Position numbers and translations under genes: made by a program. Under the pieces are notes generated by a model. It worked only from the letters and a program-made list of their open reading frames with translations, made no database searches and had not been told where the DNA came from. Below are positions 8,684 through 17,504 of a stretch of 64,000 nucleotides of DNA, piece after piece. The DNA is taken from contig JAPKMW010000061.1 of assembly GCA_026645575.1 (NCBI GenBank), positions 1-64,000 of the forward strand, given 5' to 3'. Numbering within the stretch: the first letter of the stretch is position 1; the number at the start of each line of letters is the position of its first letter. Source of the DNA: Caldilineaceae bacterium. GTDB lineage: Bacteria > Chloroflexota > Anaerolineae > Caldilineales > Caldilineaceae.

Positions 8684-9892
8684 ATGTCTTCCACAACCAC
8701 AATCATTATCGGCGGCGGCGTCATCGGGTTGAGTACGGCCTATCACCTGGCGCGCAAGGGCGTGGGCAAAACGATTCTGCTGGAAAAAGGGCCAGTGGGC
8801 GACGGGTCGAGCAGTCGCGCCGGCGGCATTATCACCGGTTTGCTTTGGAGCGAGACCGGTGTGCTGGCGCGCAAGCGCAGTCTGGCGCTTTATCGTGAAT
8901 TGTCAGAAGATTTGCCCGGCTATCGTTTTGGCGATGTGGGTTGTCTCAATCTTTTTGACCCGCCTTCCTGGCCGGAACGGTTGCGCCTGCTGCCGCTCTA
9001 TGACCGCTTGGGCGCACCCTATGAAATCCTCGACGCGACCGAAATCCGCCACCGCTGGCCGGAACTCACCCCAGCCGCAAGCGACATTGGCCTCTTTGAC
9101 CCGTTGGGCGGCTATAGTGAACCGGAGGAGTACATTCCGGCGCTGGCGCAACGGTGTCGTGAGCTAGGGGTGGAGATTCGTGAAGGGGAACAAGTGACTG
9201 GCTTCATCCAGCGCAACGGGCGCGTGACCGGCGTCACAACGGCGGCGGAAACCATCGAAGGCGATGCGGTGGTTTGCACGGTTCACACCTGGACAAACCA
9301 GTTGTTGGCGCAACTGGGCTGGCCGGCGCCCTTCAAAGCCTTTGTCCACCAGCGCTATGTCACTGCGCCGCTGTCGGCTGATCCGCAGGCGCTGATCCAC
9401 CTGCCGGCGATCAACGCCAACCCGTATAATGGCTACTTGCGTCCTGCCCGCGGCCATCGCGTGTTGGCCGGTGGCGAAACCGCCTGGCGCGAAGAATTCC
9501 GTACACCATCGGCTGATTTCCACATGTCGGCGCTCACCGTGCCGGCGACGGTGCCAACGAAACTGGCCGCCGACTTGACGCCGTTACTGCCACGGCTGGG
9601 CCAAACCCACTGGGAGACGGAAAAGGTTGGCCTGATCGCCTTTGCCCTCGATGGTGAGCCGCTGCTGGGGCCGGTGGCGCAATTGCCGGGGCTGTATCTG
9701 GGTTGTGCGTTCCATTCGGGCGGCTTTGCCTATAACCCGGTGGCCGGTCTGCTCCTGGCCGAGTTTGTGGCCGATGGGCGGACACAGATCGATGTCAGCA
9801 CCTTCTCTCCCGATCGTTTTGCGCCCGGTGAAGTGGCCGATTACCTGGCGACGACCGTGGCGCAGGAGGCGGCGGTGCGGCGGCGACATTGA
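8684..9892 (+). CDS. FAD-dependent oxidoreductase of the DAO/sarcosine oxidase beta type
   Basis: 402 residues. The Rossmann motif IIIGGGVIGLSTAYHLARKG at residues 6-25 binds FAD, followed by the acidic ILLEKG. The block SSSRAGGIITG is where related amine oxidases contact the flavin. The C-terminus GLYLGCAFHSGGFAYNPVAG is the second flavin-binding segment. This family oxidises secondary amines or D-amino acids (sarcosine, dimethylglycine, proline). The substrate cannot be told. The gene stands alone with AGGAG upstream. A second, more distant member lies at 14444-15685. Confidence 0.85.
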   Translation: MSSTTTIIIGGGVIGLSTAYHLARKGVGKTILLEKGPVGDGSSSRAGGIITGLLWSETGVLARKRSLALYRELSEDLPGYRFGDVGCLNLFDPPSWPERLRLLPLYDRLGAPYEILDATEIRHRWPELTPAASDIGLFDPLGGYSEPEEYIPALAQRCRELGVEIREGEQVTGFIQRNGRVTGVTTAAETIEGDAVVCTVHTWTNQLLAQLGWPAPFKAFVHQRYVTAPLSADPQALIHLPAINANPYNGYLRPARGHRVLAGGETAWREEFRTPSADFHMSALTVPATVPTKLAADLTPLLPRLGQTHWETEKVGLIAFALDGEPLLGPVAQLPGLYLGCAFHSGGFAYNPVAGLLLAEFVADGRTQIDVSTFSPDRFAPGEVADYLATTVAQEAAVRRRH

Positions 9893-9948
9893 ATCAGCAC
9901 GATTTGTTCTGTCAGCGATTTTATTGCTTTGTGCTATAATCAACGACA

Positions 9949-10098
9949 ATGAAATCGCTCTCTTACCGTTATCGGCGCGGGATACAGATGAAACAAATTA
10001 CAATACGTGAACGGCCGATCGTCCGAGAACTGACGCCTGAACGCATCAGGTTTAACGAACTCCTCGAACGCAGCCACCGCAGCGATGAGGTAGCCTGA
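9949..10098 (+). CDS. Small ORF, antitoxin-like position, unknown function
   Basis: 49 residues from ATG 9949 or 36 from ATG 9988 (MKQITIRERPIVRELT...). An extended -10 TGCTATAAT at 9932-9940 would start transcription near 9947, so the first ATG would be nearly leaderless. Its TGA overlaps the ATG of the following toxin-like pseudogene (TGATG), which suggests translational coupling and hence a former toxin-antitoxin pair. Rich in Arg and Glu. No family is recognised; it may itself be truncated. Confidence 0.4.
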   Translation: MKSLSYRYRRGIQMKQITIRERPIVRELTPERIRFNELLERSHRSDEVA

Positions 10099-10266
10099 TG
10101 CAGATCATTCTTGCCGACCAGAACTGTGAGGGGCAGGCAGAAGCCATCTTCGACAAAACGTGTGATACCTGATCCAGTCTACCGCAAACGCTGCGCAGAG
10201 CGTTTGGCCGAAATTGTCTATGATTTAGAAATCTTGCGCGGCGTCATGCGCATCTTTATCCCTTAA
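10098..10266 (+). pseudogene. Internally deleted gene of a DUF5615-like/PIN-type toxin family
   Basis: The start MQIILADQNCEGQAEAIF runs from ATG 10098 to a TGA at 10170. In another frame, from 10168 to the TAA at 10264, comes the end DPVYRKRCAERLAEIVYDL and RGVMRIFIP. Both ends match, from memory, a family of about 130-150 residues common in Chloroflexota and Cyanobacteria (start like VDHNLEGQA, end like YRERCATRLVEIVLDLE). The middle of about 80-90 residues is gone and the frame is shifted. The family is often mislabelled; its toxin role is inferred from DUF5615 likeness. Confidence 0.6.
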
Positions 10267-10324
10267 AATCCTGCTTTTCACATTTCGTTGCCATCTTAAC
10301 GTCAAGCAACGATCCGACTCAGCC

Positions 10325-11617
10325 TTAGATCATCCCCGGATAGATCGACGCCTGACTCAACAGTCCCGCTATGCCATCAAAATCAAAGATGCGACGATTG
10401 CGCTGTGCCGGATTGAGCCGACGGTAGAGGCGATTAGCGAGCGGCATCATCAGGCTGGCTTCCCCATGCCCACGCAGTTGGAGACCAACCGTCGCCAGTT
10501 CAACAATGGTTTCGAGAAAGCGGGGGGCTGGCTGGGGTGCGGCCAGCCCAAAGCGGATCGCCTGCTGGTGATAGGTGCGCATGATCGACCAGTAATCGTC
10601 GCCCAGCGTACTTTGCACGTAAGCGTCAATGGCGTCAGCCGCCTCGATCAGGCCGACACTCAAAGTCATGGCGGCCATCTGTTCCGGCCACGGTTGTTGA
10701 CAGGCCGGACGAATTTCAATCGTGCCGTAGGATGTGCGCAAGCGGGCGCTGTTCCAGATGTAATGTTCGTGGAACAAAAAGGCGGCGAAATCAGGGCCAT
10801 GCTCGCGCAGATAGTCGGTGAAGGGGCGGCTGACCGGGATCACCTCACCGCCGGCGCGGGCGATGAGGTAGGTGGATTGGGAGACAGTACGGACATAATC
10901 GACGATGCTAGTATAAGGTCGCGCCGGCATCCCGTGGCGATGTTCGGTGGCGTGGATGTTGACATTGCGCCCTTCGCGGCTGCTGCAAAAGCGGCTCAAC
11001 CGTCCGCTGTGAATGGGGGAATTGCCACAAAGGGCAATCAACACCGGCGCCATCAGGTTGCCGAAATTGAGTAGCTTGACCAGTTCAGATCGCCCAATCG
11101 CCACATGGCATTGGTCGCTGGCGGTGACGGTGTACCAAAGCCACTCGGCCCCCATCGCCCGGTAGAGACTCTGGTAGCGCTGTTTGGGCGCCATGATTGT
11201 CAGCGTCGGCGGCGTAACCGGCTGGATGCCATAGCCCAGCACCCGCCAATCTACGCGTGCCGCCAGCCGCACAATTGGCAAGACCGCTTCGACCATAATG
11301 GCTTGCACTTCAAAAAGGGTCTGACAGGGACGGGTGTTCACCTCAATCGTACCAACGCCCACCTCCAGCGCATATTTGTAATCCTTCCCATCGACGCCGA
11401 CAATCAGCCGCTCGTTACCGCTGTCATAATGGGCCGTTAGCCCTTGGGTGGCGCGCACTTGTTCCAACAGACGCCGGGCATCCGCCGCTTCCCCCGTCGC
11501 CTTGACCACTGGATACTCAGCTTCACGACCAATGGTGCGTTGCGTCGGCGTCTCGACCGGAAACGCCGCCATGAATTGGGTGGCTAACGCATCAACGACC
11601 TCATCCAGATCATACAT
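10325..11617 (-). CDS. Glutamate-cysteine ligase family 2 (GCS2) protein
   Basis: 430 residues. The N-terminal TIGREAEYPVV supplies the acidic metal-binding residues of the ligase core, followed by LEVGVGTIEVNTRPC and later SYGTIEIRPACQQPWPEQM, which resemble the GCS2 pattern of plant, actinobacterial and cyanobacterial enzymes (compare EgtA). The expected reaction is ATP-dependent coupling of glutamate with cysteine or another amino compound for a low-molecular-weight thiol. AGGAGGT stands just before ATG 11617. It is followed by no glutathione synthetase or ergothioneine gene, so the end product is open. The HAD gene lies immediately upstream in the same direction. Confidence 0.75.
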   Translation of the reverse strand: MYDLDEVVDALATQFMAAFPVETPTQRTIGREAEYPVVKATGEAADARRLLEQVRATQGLTAHYDSGNERLIVGVDGKDYKYALEVGVGTIEVNTRPCQTLFEVQAIMVEAVLPIVRLAARVDWRVLGYGIQPVTPPTLTIMAPKQRYQSLYRAMGAEWLWYTVTASDQCHVAIGRSELVKLLNFGNLMAPVLIALCGNSPIHSGRLSRFCSSREGRNVNIHATEHRHGMPARPYTSIVDYVRTVSQSTYLIARAGGEVIPVSRPFTDYLREHGPDFAAFLFHEHYIWNSARLRTSYGTIEIRPACQQPWPEQMAAMTLSVGLIEAADAIDAYVQSTLGDDYWSIMRTYHQQAIRFGLAAPQPAPRFLETIVELATVGLQLRGHGEASLMMPLANRLYRRLNPAQRNRRIFDFDGIAGLLSQASIYPGMI

Positions 11618-11643
11618 GCGACCTCCTAGCTGCTACTTGCCAC

Positions 11644-12414
11644 TCAATCCAACCGCCCAACAAGGCGCGGTAGATCGTTCAACTGCCGACAGACGGCATG
11701 GGCGCGGGTGTGTTGACTGCCCCGATCAACAATCCCGGTAAAGAGAATCGCTTTCATGCCAATCGACAACGGCCCCGCGACATCATTGCTCTCTCGGTCG
11801 CCGATATGGACAATCTCGGTCGGCACCACGTCCAGCCCCATGGCCGCCTGGCGAAAGACCGCAGTTGCCGGCTTGGAGGCGCGAATTTCATCGGAGAAGA
11901 CCAGATAGCTGAAGTAGGGCAGAATGCCCTGGCGATCCAGCAGATGACGCAACCCACGCCCATGAGTGTGGATCGTATCGGAAATGATGCCCAGCTTATA
12001 TTCGCGCGCCAGCAATTCCAATGTATAATGAAGACCAGGGACAAAATCGGGGGGGATGCGCACTTCCATCGTCTCGATCTCGCGTACCAACTCATCGATT
12101 TCGCGCACGAGGCTGGCATATTGGCCCGGTTTGGGCGAGAGGCCCAGGTGTTCATAAGCGTAGTAAATACGGGTGGTGACGCCAGGGGTGTTGTGGTTGT
12201 TGTGCCACTCTTCGCGAAAACGCTGGTTGGCGACATCGTAGGCGGCCATCGCTTGTTCGGCGCAAATATGGGGATAGAGGGCGCCAATGCGCTTGGCAAA
12301 GAGCTGTTTGCGCGCCAATGGCTTACTCGGCAACCCCAACGCCGCCCGCTTGGGTTCGTCCGAATCGTCAATGGCTAAGGTATCCCAAAAGTCAAACGTA
12401 ATCGCCCGAATCAT
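11644..12414 (-). CDS. HAD superfamily hydrolase
   Basis: 256 residues from ATG 12414 (an ATG at 12426 adds four residues). Motif I is ITFDFWDTLAID with the nucleophilic and acid aspartates, motif II is GIISDTI, motif III has the lysine in SDEIRASKPATAVF, and motif IV is HIGDRESNDVAG. The helical cap lies between residues 20 and 140. It is probably a small-molecule phosphatase or dehalogenase-like enzyme, substrate unknown. The open frame extends far upstream through the CAGG-type tandem repeat at 12452-12545, but that segment encodes only low-complexity Leu-Pro-Val-Ser repeats and is not counted. Confidence 0.8.
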   Translation of the reverse strand: MIRAITFDFWDTLAIDDSDEPKRAALGLPSKPLARKQLFAKRIGALYPHICAEQAMAAYDVANQRFREEWHNNHNTPGVTTRIYYAYEHLGLSPKPGQYASLVREIDELVREIETMEVRIPPDFVPGLHYTLELLAREYKLGIISDTIHTHGRGLRHLLDRQGILPYFSYLVFSDEIRASKPATAVFRQAAMGLDVVPTEIVHIGDRESNDVAGPLSIGMKAILFTGIVDRGSQHTRAHAVCRQLNDLPRLVGRLD

Positions 12415-12451
12415 AGGGGGTATCATAGCATAGATGGATGGCGGCGGCAAA

Positions 12452-12551
12452 GGAGATAGGGAGACAGGGAGACAGGGAGACAGGTAAACAGGTAAACAGG
12501 TAAACAGGGTGACAGGTAGACAGGGTGACAGGTAGACTGGGAGACTGGGGG
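12452..12551. repeat. Tandem GGGAGACA/GGTAAACA/GGTGACA repeat
   Basis: About twelve 8- to 9-base units (GACAGGGA, AACAGGTA, GACAGGTA) stand between divergent HAD and rsmA genes. This is the same class of repeat as the GTGACAAGGTGACA arrays found inside genes at about 28.7, 55.8 and 58.6 kb. Confidence 0.8.
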
Positions 12552-12561
12552 AGGGTTTAGG

Positions 12562-13425
12562 TTGAGGAGGATGATTGAGACAAAAGAGTTGTTGCGGCGT
12601 TATGCGGTGAATCCAAAGCAGTCGTTGGCGCAGAATTTTTTGATGGAGGCGACCCATCTGGTGCGCATTGCGGACGCGGCGGCATTGACGGCGACGGATA
12701 CAGTGCTGGAGATTGGGCCGGGTTTAGGCTCGTTGACCCAATACCTGGCGGCGCAGGCAGGGCGGGTGGTGGCAGTTGAGTTGGATGATCGGTTGATCGA
12801 ACTCCTACGCACCCATTTTGCCGATCAACCGCATGTTCAGATTGTGCATGGCGATATTTTGACGTTGGAACCGGGGGCGTTAGTCCGCGCGGCGCCCAAC
12901 GAGGAGGCGACAGCGTATAAGGTTGTCGCGAATTTGCCTTATTACATTACCAACGCCGTCTTGCGTCACCTGTTGGAAAGAGATTGCCGACCTACACAGA
13001 TTGTCGTCCTGGTGCAAAAAGAGGTGGCCGAGCGGATCTGCGCCCAGCCGGGGGATCTGTCGCTGTTGGCCGTGAGCGTGCAATTTTATGCCGAGCCGAC
13101 CCTGGTCCATCGTGTCCCAGCCGGCGCCTTCTATCCGCCGCCCAAAGTTGATAGCGCCGTTTTACACCTGGCGGTGCGGCCCGAACCCGCCGTTGCCGAT
13201 GTCAACCCTGTTGCGTTCTTCCGGGTCGTGCGCGCCGGGTTTAGTCAAAAGCGCAAACAGTTGGGCAACACCCTGAGCGGCGGTCTTCACCTGCCTAAAG
13301 CCGAGCTAACCGCCACCCTCACCAACCTGGGCATCGATCCTACCCGGCGCGCCGAAACCCTGACCCTTGAAGAGTGGGGCGTTCTGACCCGTGCTTTAGC
13401 TGCCAACGTGAAACGTGATTCGTGA
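12562..13425 (+). CDS. rsmA: 16S rRNA (adenine1518-N6/adenine1519-N6)-dimethyltransferase
   Basis: Dimethylates two adenines in the 3' helix of 16S rRNA during small-subunit assembly. SAM-binding motif I is VLEIGPGLGSLTQYLA, the acidic motif II VVAVELDDRL, and the catalytic motif IV NLPYYITNAV; the N-terminal PKQSLAQNFL is the family signature. 287 residues from TTG 12562, 284 from ATG 12571. TTG is preferred because GGAGGG stands six to seven bases before it, while AGGAGG abuts the ATG with no spacing; the family N-terminus fits either. Stands alone, divergent from the HAD gene. Confidence 0.95.
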   Translation: MRRMIETKELLRRYAVNPKQSLAQNFLMEATHLVRIADAAALTATDTVLEIGPGLGSLTQYLAAQAGRVVAVELDDRLIELLRTHFADQPHVQIVHGDILTLEPGALVRAAPNEEATAYKVVANLPYYITNAVLRHLLERDCRPTQIVVLVQKEVAERICAQPGDLSLLAVSVQFYAEPTLVHRVPAGAFYPPPKVDSAVLHLAVRPEPAVADVNPVAFFRVVRAGFSQKRKQLGNTLSGGLHLPKAELTATLTNLGIDPTRRAETLTLEEWGVLTRALAANVKRDS

Positions 13426-13604
13426 AACGTGATTCATAGTTTGCCCTGGTGTATTGGTAAAAATCACGCAGCATGTAGCACGAATCACGATCCACGCCCC
13501 AAGTAACTGGTTCGTAACCTTGCTTTGGTATAGTACGGAAAGATTCAGTGTAAAATTAGCCCAGTTACCAGAACCAGTTACCAGAAATAGAGAAGGAACG
13601 TCTA

Positions 13605-14423
13605 ATGATGATTGAATCATTGGAGAGCGTCAACGCGCCGGTGTTGACACGCTCCCCCCACGGTCGCCTTCAAGAGAAAGTTGCCATTGTCACCGGGGGC
13701 GCACGCGGCATCGGCGCAACCACGGCGCTCACCTTTGCCCGCGAAGGCGCAAAAGTTGTTATTTGTGATGTGAATGAAGCGCTTGGTCTGGAAGTCGCCA
13801 CCACGATCAACAATGTGTTGGGTAACGGCCTGCCGGCGGCGATCTTTTTGCCCGTCAATGTCGTCGATGCCACCAGTGTCGCCCAGATGGTGCAAGAAGC
13901 GGTGGCCCAGTTCGGTCATGTCGATATTTTGGTCAACAACGCCGGCGTCACCCGCGATGCCCAACTCAAAAAGATGACCGATGAAGAGTTCGACTTTGTC
14001 ATCGACATCAATTTGAAGGGCGTCTTCAACTGTGGCCGGGCTGCGGCCAACCAGATGTTGGAGCAGGGCAAGGGGGGTGTCATCCTCAACGCCGCCAGCA
14101 TTGTCGGTCTTGATGGCAACTTCGGCCAGACCAACTACGCCGCCACCAAAGCCGCTGTCGTCGGCATGACCAAAGTTTGGGCGCGTGAGCTGGGGCCAAA
14201 GGGGATTCGGGTCAATGCCGTCGCTCCCGGTTTTATCGAAACACCCATGACGGCCAAAATGCCGGAAAAGGTCTACCAGATGATGGTAGACAAGACGCCA
14301 CTCCGTCGCGCCGGTCAGGCCCAGGATGTGGCGAATGCCTACCTCTGGTTAGCCAGCGAGGAAGCCAGCTTTGTCAATGGGGTGGTTCTACGCATTGATG
14401 GCGGGATTGTGATTGGAACGTAA
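13605..14423 (+). CDS. FabG-like short-chain dehydrogenase/reductase
   Basis: 272 residues with a 25-residue N-terminal extension before the fold. Cofactor motif TGGARGIGATTAL, NNAGV, catalytic Ser in NAASIVG, Tyr-Lys in YAATKAAVVG, and AVAPGFIETPM place it with 3-oxoacyl-ACP reductases of the classical SDR type, probably NADP(H) dependent. GAAGGA precedes ATG 13605. It is not in a fatty-acid operon: rsmA lies 180 bases upstream, and the gene downstream is convergent. It may act on polyhydroxyalkanoate, quinone or alcohol substrates instead of acyl-ACP. Confidence 0.85.
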   Translation: MMIESLESVNAPVLTRSPHGRLQEKVAIVTGGARGIGATTALTFAREGAKVVICDVNEALGLEVATTINNVLGNGLPAAIFLPVNVVDATSVAQMVQEAVAQFGHVDILVNNAGVTRDAQLKKMTDEEFDFVIDINLKGVFNCGRAAANQMLEQGKGGVILNAASIVGLDGNFGQTNYAATKAAVVGMTKVWARELGPKGIRVNAVAPGFIETPMTAKMPEKVYQMMVDKTPLRRAGQAQDVANAYLWLASEEASFVNGVVLRIDGGIVIGT

Positions 14424-14443
14424 GCTTTGCGATTGAAATGCCT

Positions 14444-15685
14444 TCAACACTTCATATTACCACGAACTAACTCCCGGTTCCGCCAATCGACATGGTCATC
14501 GGCATAAACCAAGCGAAACTCATTGGCGTCGAGGTCGCTGCGCCATTCGTTGTGAATCGCCAGCGCGGCGGCCACTTTGCCGATACCGTCGGCAGCCTGA
14601 GCCGAAGTGCCGTTGCCACCGATAGCGGCATAGATACGATCAGGGGTAACAATGTCGATATAGGGCTTGGCATGAACCGTGCGGGTGATGACACAGCGGT
14701 TGGTGTGCCAGTGTACCGCTTGTAGACCGGGCAAGATGTCGCAGACGGTGTCGCGCATGGTTGCCAGCATCGCGTCACTGTTGCCGGTGCGATACCAGGC
14801 GTTGATCTCGTCCAGCGTCTCGACATAGCGGTCGGCAGTGGTGTTAGCGCCCATCTTCACATAATATTTGCCGTTCGGGTATTGCACCGGCGGGAACATG
14901 TAGAGATCGGCGAGGTGTTCGGATTCGATCTGGTAGCTGAGGGTAGGCAGATCACGCAGCCGTTCCACTTCGCTGGATGGCACTTCGCCCATGACCACAT
15001 ATTCGATCTTCAGCCGCAAGGCCAGTGGACGAGGGAAAAGGTCAAAGCAGTTGGTAAAGGCGCCGGTGGCGATCAACACCCGTTGGGCTTCATAGACGCC
15101 CCCTTCCTGTGTGCGCACCTCGACATGATCGCCTTTGTCCGTCACCGTGGCGGCAATTTCGCGAATCAGGGTCGCCCCATTCTGTTGGGCGGCGGCTAAC
15201 TCGCCGGCCAGCAATTTACGCGGATTCAGATACCCGGCGGGCGCTTTTTCCCAGAGGATGCTGCAATGGGCTGGAAAGCGTAGAAAGGGCAGGGCCATCT
15301 GCTGCGCTGGTTGATCCAACAGTTCGTAGGCCGCGCCATAAAGCGCGGCATGAGCATCGGCCTGCGCCAGCAGTTCCGCCGAGGGTCGCTCCGGTGTGAC
15401 CGAAAGACAGCCAACCGCTTTGTAGATCGGCTCGCCCAGCGCCGCTTCCAACACCGGCATTTGGCTCAAGGTGGTGTGGGAAAAGGTGGCCCAGATCGCT
15501 TCCCGCTTGATGATCTGGCTGATAATGCGCGCCTGATCATAGTGGGCGCCATAGATGCCGGTGTGGGTTTCATGGTTGGCCGGTTCATCGGGGCCAATCA
15601 CCGCCACATTGTGTGAAGCCTGACTCAGATAGCGCGTCGCCGCTGCGCCCATCAAGCCTTTGCCGACGACAAGAAAATCATACAT
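14444..15685 (-). CDS. FAD-dependent oxidoreductase (DAO family), sarcosine-oxidase-like
   Basis: 413 residues. FAD motif DFLVVGKGLMGAAATRYLSQ at residues 3-22, THTGIYGAHYDQARI near residue 45 as in monomeric sarcosine oxidases, and a C-terminal IYAAIGGNGTSAQAADGIGK flavin-binding block. Substrates of the family are N-methyl amino acids and other amines. Compared with the enzyme at 8684 it is only distantly related. Convergent with the FabG-like gene, with only 20 bases between stops. Downstream partner genes of heterotetrameric sarcosine oxidase are absent, so a single-subunit enzyme is likely. Confidence 0.8.
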   Translation of the reverse strand: MYDFLVVGKGLMGAAATRYLSQASHNVAVIGPDEPANHETHTGIYGAHYDQARIISQIIKREAIWATFSHTTLSQMPVLEAALGEPIYKAVGCLSVTPERPSAELLAQADAHAALYGAAYELLDQPAQQMALPFLRFPAHCSILWEKAPAGYLNPRKLLAGELAAAQQNGATLIREIAATVTDKGDHVEVRTQEGGVYEAQRVLIATGAFTNCFDLFPRPLALRLKIEYVVMGEVPSSEVERLRDLPTLSYQIESEHLADLYMFPPVQYPNGKYYVKMGANTTADRYVETLDEINAWYRTGNSDAMLATMRDTVCDILPGLQAVHWHTNRCVITRTVHAKPYIDIVTPDRIYAAIGGNGTSAQAADGIGKVAAALAIHNEWRSDLDANEFRLVYADDHVDWRNRELVRGNMKC

Positions 15686-15713
15686 GGTGGGTACTCGCTT
15701 CAGTCATGGGAAG

Positions 15714-15794
15714 GAGATTGAGAGATAGAGAGATTAATAGAGATTCTTTCGTAACATCAGGCTAAATCTCCTAATCTCTCTATCTCTCAATCTC
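15714..15794. repeat. Inverted repeat of the GAGATTGAGAGATAGAGAG family, 23-bp perfect arms
   Basis: Arms 15714-15736 and 15772-15794 pair perfectly around a 35-base centre. It lies between the dtxR-type gene and the oxidoreductase, both leftward. Same purine/pyrimidine repeat family as at 559 and 21868. Confidence 0.8.
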
Positions 15795-15832
15795 TTCTTA
15801 AAATCAGCAATTGTATTGAAGTCAAAAGGTTT

Positions 15833-16519
15833 CTACACCGACGTGACTAACAACAATTCGGCCATATCATGGGCCAGGGCATGGTGATCGCCGTTGACAT
15901 CAATGAGCAGGGGGCCGGCAAAGGGGGCGCGTTTGAGCAGGGTGACGGTGGCGTTGGGATAAAGCCCCATCGACCCTAAGTAGTTGAGCCGGTCGGCATC
16001 TTGGAGAAGGACACGCACCAGGCGGTAGGGTTGATCCAGTTCTGCCGCACTCAGTGGGACGCCGACAATGGTCTCCACATGGCCATCCTTGCTGGGGATC
16101 GGGTCGCCGTGGGGGTCAATCGTCGGGTTGCCCAGGGCGGCAGCGATGGCGTCTTCCAGCGCTTCACTGATTACATGTTCCAACCGATCGGCTTCGGCGT
16201 GGATCTGATCCCAGGGCAGGTTGAGCTTCTGGTGCAAATAGAGTTCCAGCAGCCGATGATGGCGCAAGACTTCTAACGCCACCTGACGTCCAGCCTCGGT
16301 CAAGGTGATGCTCTGGTACGGTTCATACTCGACCAGTTCCAACTCGGCCAGTTTTTTCACCATATTGGTCGTCGAAGCCGGCGACACATCCAACTCATTG
16401 GCGAGCGCCGAGTTATTCACCTTCTGCCCCTCAGCCATCAAGAGATAGATCGCCTTCAAATAATCTTCGTGAGCGGAGGTCAAAATTTTTTTGCTGTCAG
16501 CCGTAGAAGTTTTAGTCAT
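15833..16519 (-). CDS. DtxR/MntR family metal-dependent transcriptional regulator
   Basis: 228 residues. N-terminal winged helix: SAHEDYLKAIYLLM, then VNNSALANELDVSPASTTNMVKKL and YQSITLTEAG. The metal-binding dimerisation domain has HHRLLELYL, the HAEADRLEHVIS helix and the HGDPIP motif. Residues 155-228 form an SH3-like FeoA domain. Such repressors bind Mn(II) or Fe(II) and shut off metal uptake. The promoter at 16526-16554 places the transcription start at the ATG, so the mRNA is probably leaderless. A likely target is the metal ABC transporter at 23.9 kb, which has a palindromic operator over its start site. Confidence 0.9.
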   Translation of the reverse strand: MTKTSTADSKKILTSAHEDYLKAIYLLMAEGQKVNNSALANELDVSPASTTNMVKKLAELELVEYEPYQSITLTEAGRQVALEVLRHHRLLELYLHQKLNLPWDQIHAEADRLEHVISEALEDAIAAALGNPTIDPHGDPIPSKDGHVETIVGVPLSAAELDQPYRLVRVLLQDADRLNYLGSMGLYPNATVTLLKRAPFAGPLLIDVNGDHHALAHDMAELLLVTSV

Positions 16520-16525
16520 GAATAA

Positions 16526-16554
16526 ATTTTAGGGGTAAGCGTAATGGCTGTCAA
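16526..16554 (-). promoter_or_regulatory. Sigma70-type promoter of the DtxR-type gene, leaderless
   Basis: On the minus strand TTGACA and TAAAAT are 17 bases apart, and only six bases (TTATTC) separate the -10 box from the ATG at 16519. No ribosome-binding sequence exists. The transcript should therefore start at or within a base or two of the start codon. Confidence 0.65.
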
Positions 16555-16559
16555 ATTTG

Positions 16560-16748
16560 TTGTAGTCCGCAGTCCAGAGTTGGCAGTCCAGAGTCCGTAG
16601 TCCAGAGTCCTGAGTCAAAAGGGGTGCGGTTTTGAGATTTCCCAAAGCAAGGCGTTTACTAGAATGCTAGACTACAGACTCTGGACTGCGAACTCTGGAC
16701 TTAGGACTAAGGACTCTGGACTCTGGACTTAGGACTGCGGACTCTGCA
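16560..16748. repeat. Array of AGTCCAGAGTCC-type repeats in both orientations
   Basis: Many copies of GTCCAGAGTCC/GGACTCTGGACT and relatives, facing each other around a centre near 16640. The same motifs occur at 23577-23610, 38735-38775 and 44097-44161. No coding content is visible. Confidence 0.75.
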
Positions 16749-17456
16749 CTATGTACGCTGTTCAATGTCCTGGCAGATTTTGTCGCAGAGGCTCAACAGG
16801 GTGGTCTTCCAGCGGTCGTGGAGGTGGAGCGGGTCGAGCCAATTGAAGCGCAGCGGTTCGGCGGGGATCTTCGTCAGATCAACCTGGGCTTCATCCAACA
16901 TGCGCAAGTGCATTTCCCGGCTAGAATAGGGGCCAAATTGTTCATGGGAGATGTAGAGCGGCGGCACCCGATAGGGGATTTCATTGCACCAACGCAAGAT
17001 TTCGTTAAAGGTCAGGCGCATGGCATGGTAGCGCCGATGGACATTGGGGGCGGCTGTTACCAGTTGATGCCAGAAGACGCCATTGCCAAAACTGCGCTCC
17101 TGGGTCTGGATCGGCAATTCATAGAGAATGGACAACCCGACAGCAGCACTCTCTAACAAGGCGCGGGTTGCACCCAAGTAGCCGATAAAGAAGGAACGGG
17201 TAAGGATCGCCGCCTTGACATCGCTGCCCTGTTCCAGCCCATGCCGTTTGCGCGCATCTTCAATCAAAAAGGCGTACATCTCGACATCGGCGATGCGCGC
17301 ACAGACGCTCTCGGCAATGATCACACTAGGGTGTGGGTTGCTCGACTGGATGACGCCTAGCCGGTAATCAAAGTGGTCATCTAATTTGAGAAAACAGTTG
17401 GGGACCGGCTGTTCGGATAGTTTATAGGCGGTGCGTTCGTAGAAGCGCGTTTTCAT
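16749..17456 (-). CDS. Hypothetical protein
   Basis: 235 residues, no family recognised. The composition is that of a soluble, mostly helical protein: aromatic-rich N-terminus (MKTRFYERTAYKL), a central helix AILTRSFFIGYLGATRALLES, and a C-terminal half with many His/Trp/Pro (FWHQLVTAAPNVHRRYH, FNWLDPLHLHDRW). Placement between the metal regulator and the SpoIIM gene on the same strand, with repeats on both sides, gives no functional hint. Amino-acid use looks like a genuine gene. Confidence 0.6.
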   Translation of the reverse strand: MKTRFYERTAYKLSEQPVPNCFLKLDDHFDYRLGVIQSSNPHPSVIIAESVCARIADVEMYAFLIEDARKRHGLEQGSDVKAAILTRSFFIGYLGATRALLESAAVGLSILYELPIQTQERSFGNGVFWHQLVTAAPNVHRRYHAMRLTFNEILRWCNEIPYRVPPLYISHEQFGPYSSREMHLRMLDEAQVDLTKIPAEPLRFNWLDPLHLHDRWKTTLLSLCDKICQDIEQRT

Positions 17457-17504
17457 CGTAGCTCGACTTCCTACCGTAGTAAAGACTTTAGTCTTGGCGT
17501 CCCT

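Noticed and set aside
12415..12657. Extension of the HAD frame through the tandem repeat
   Set aside because: Encodes only repeated LPVYLSPCLPV-type residues and overlaps rsmA.
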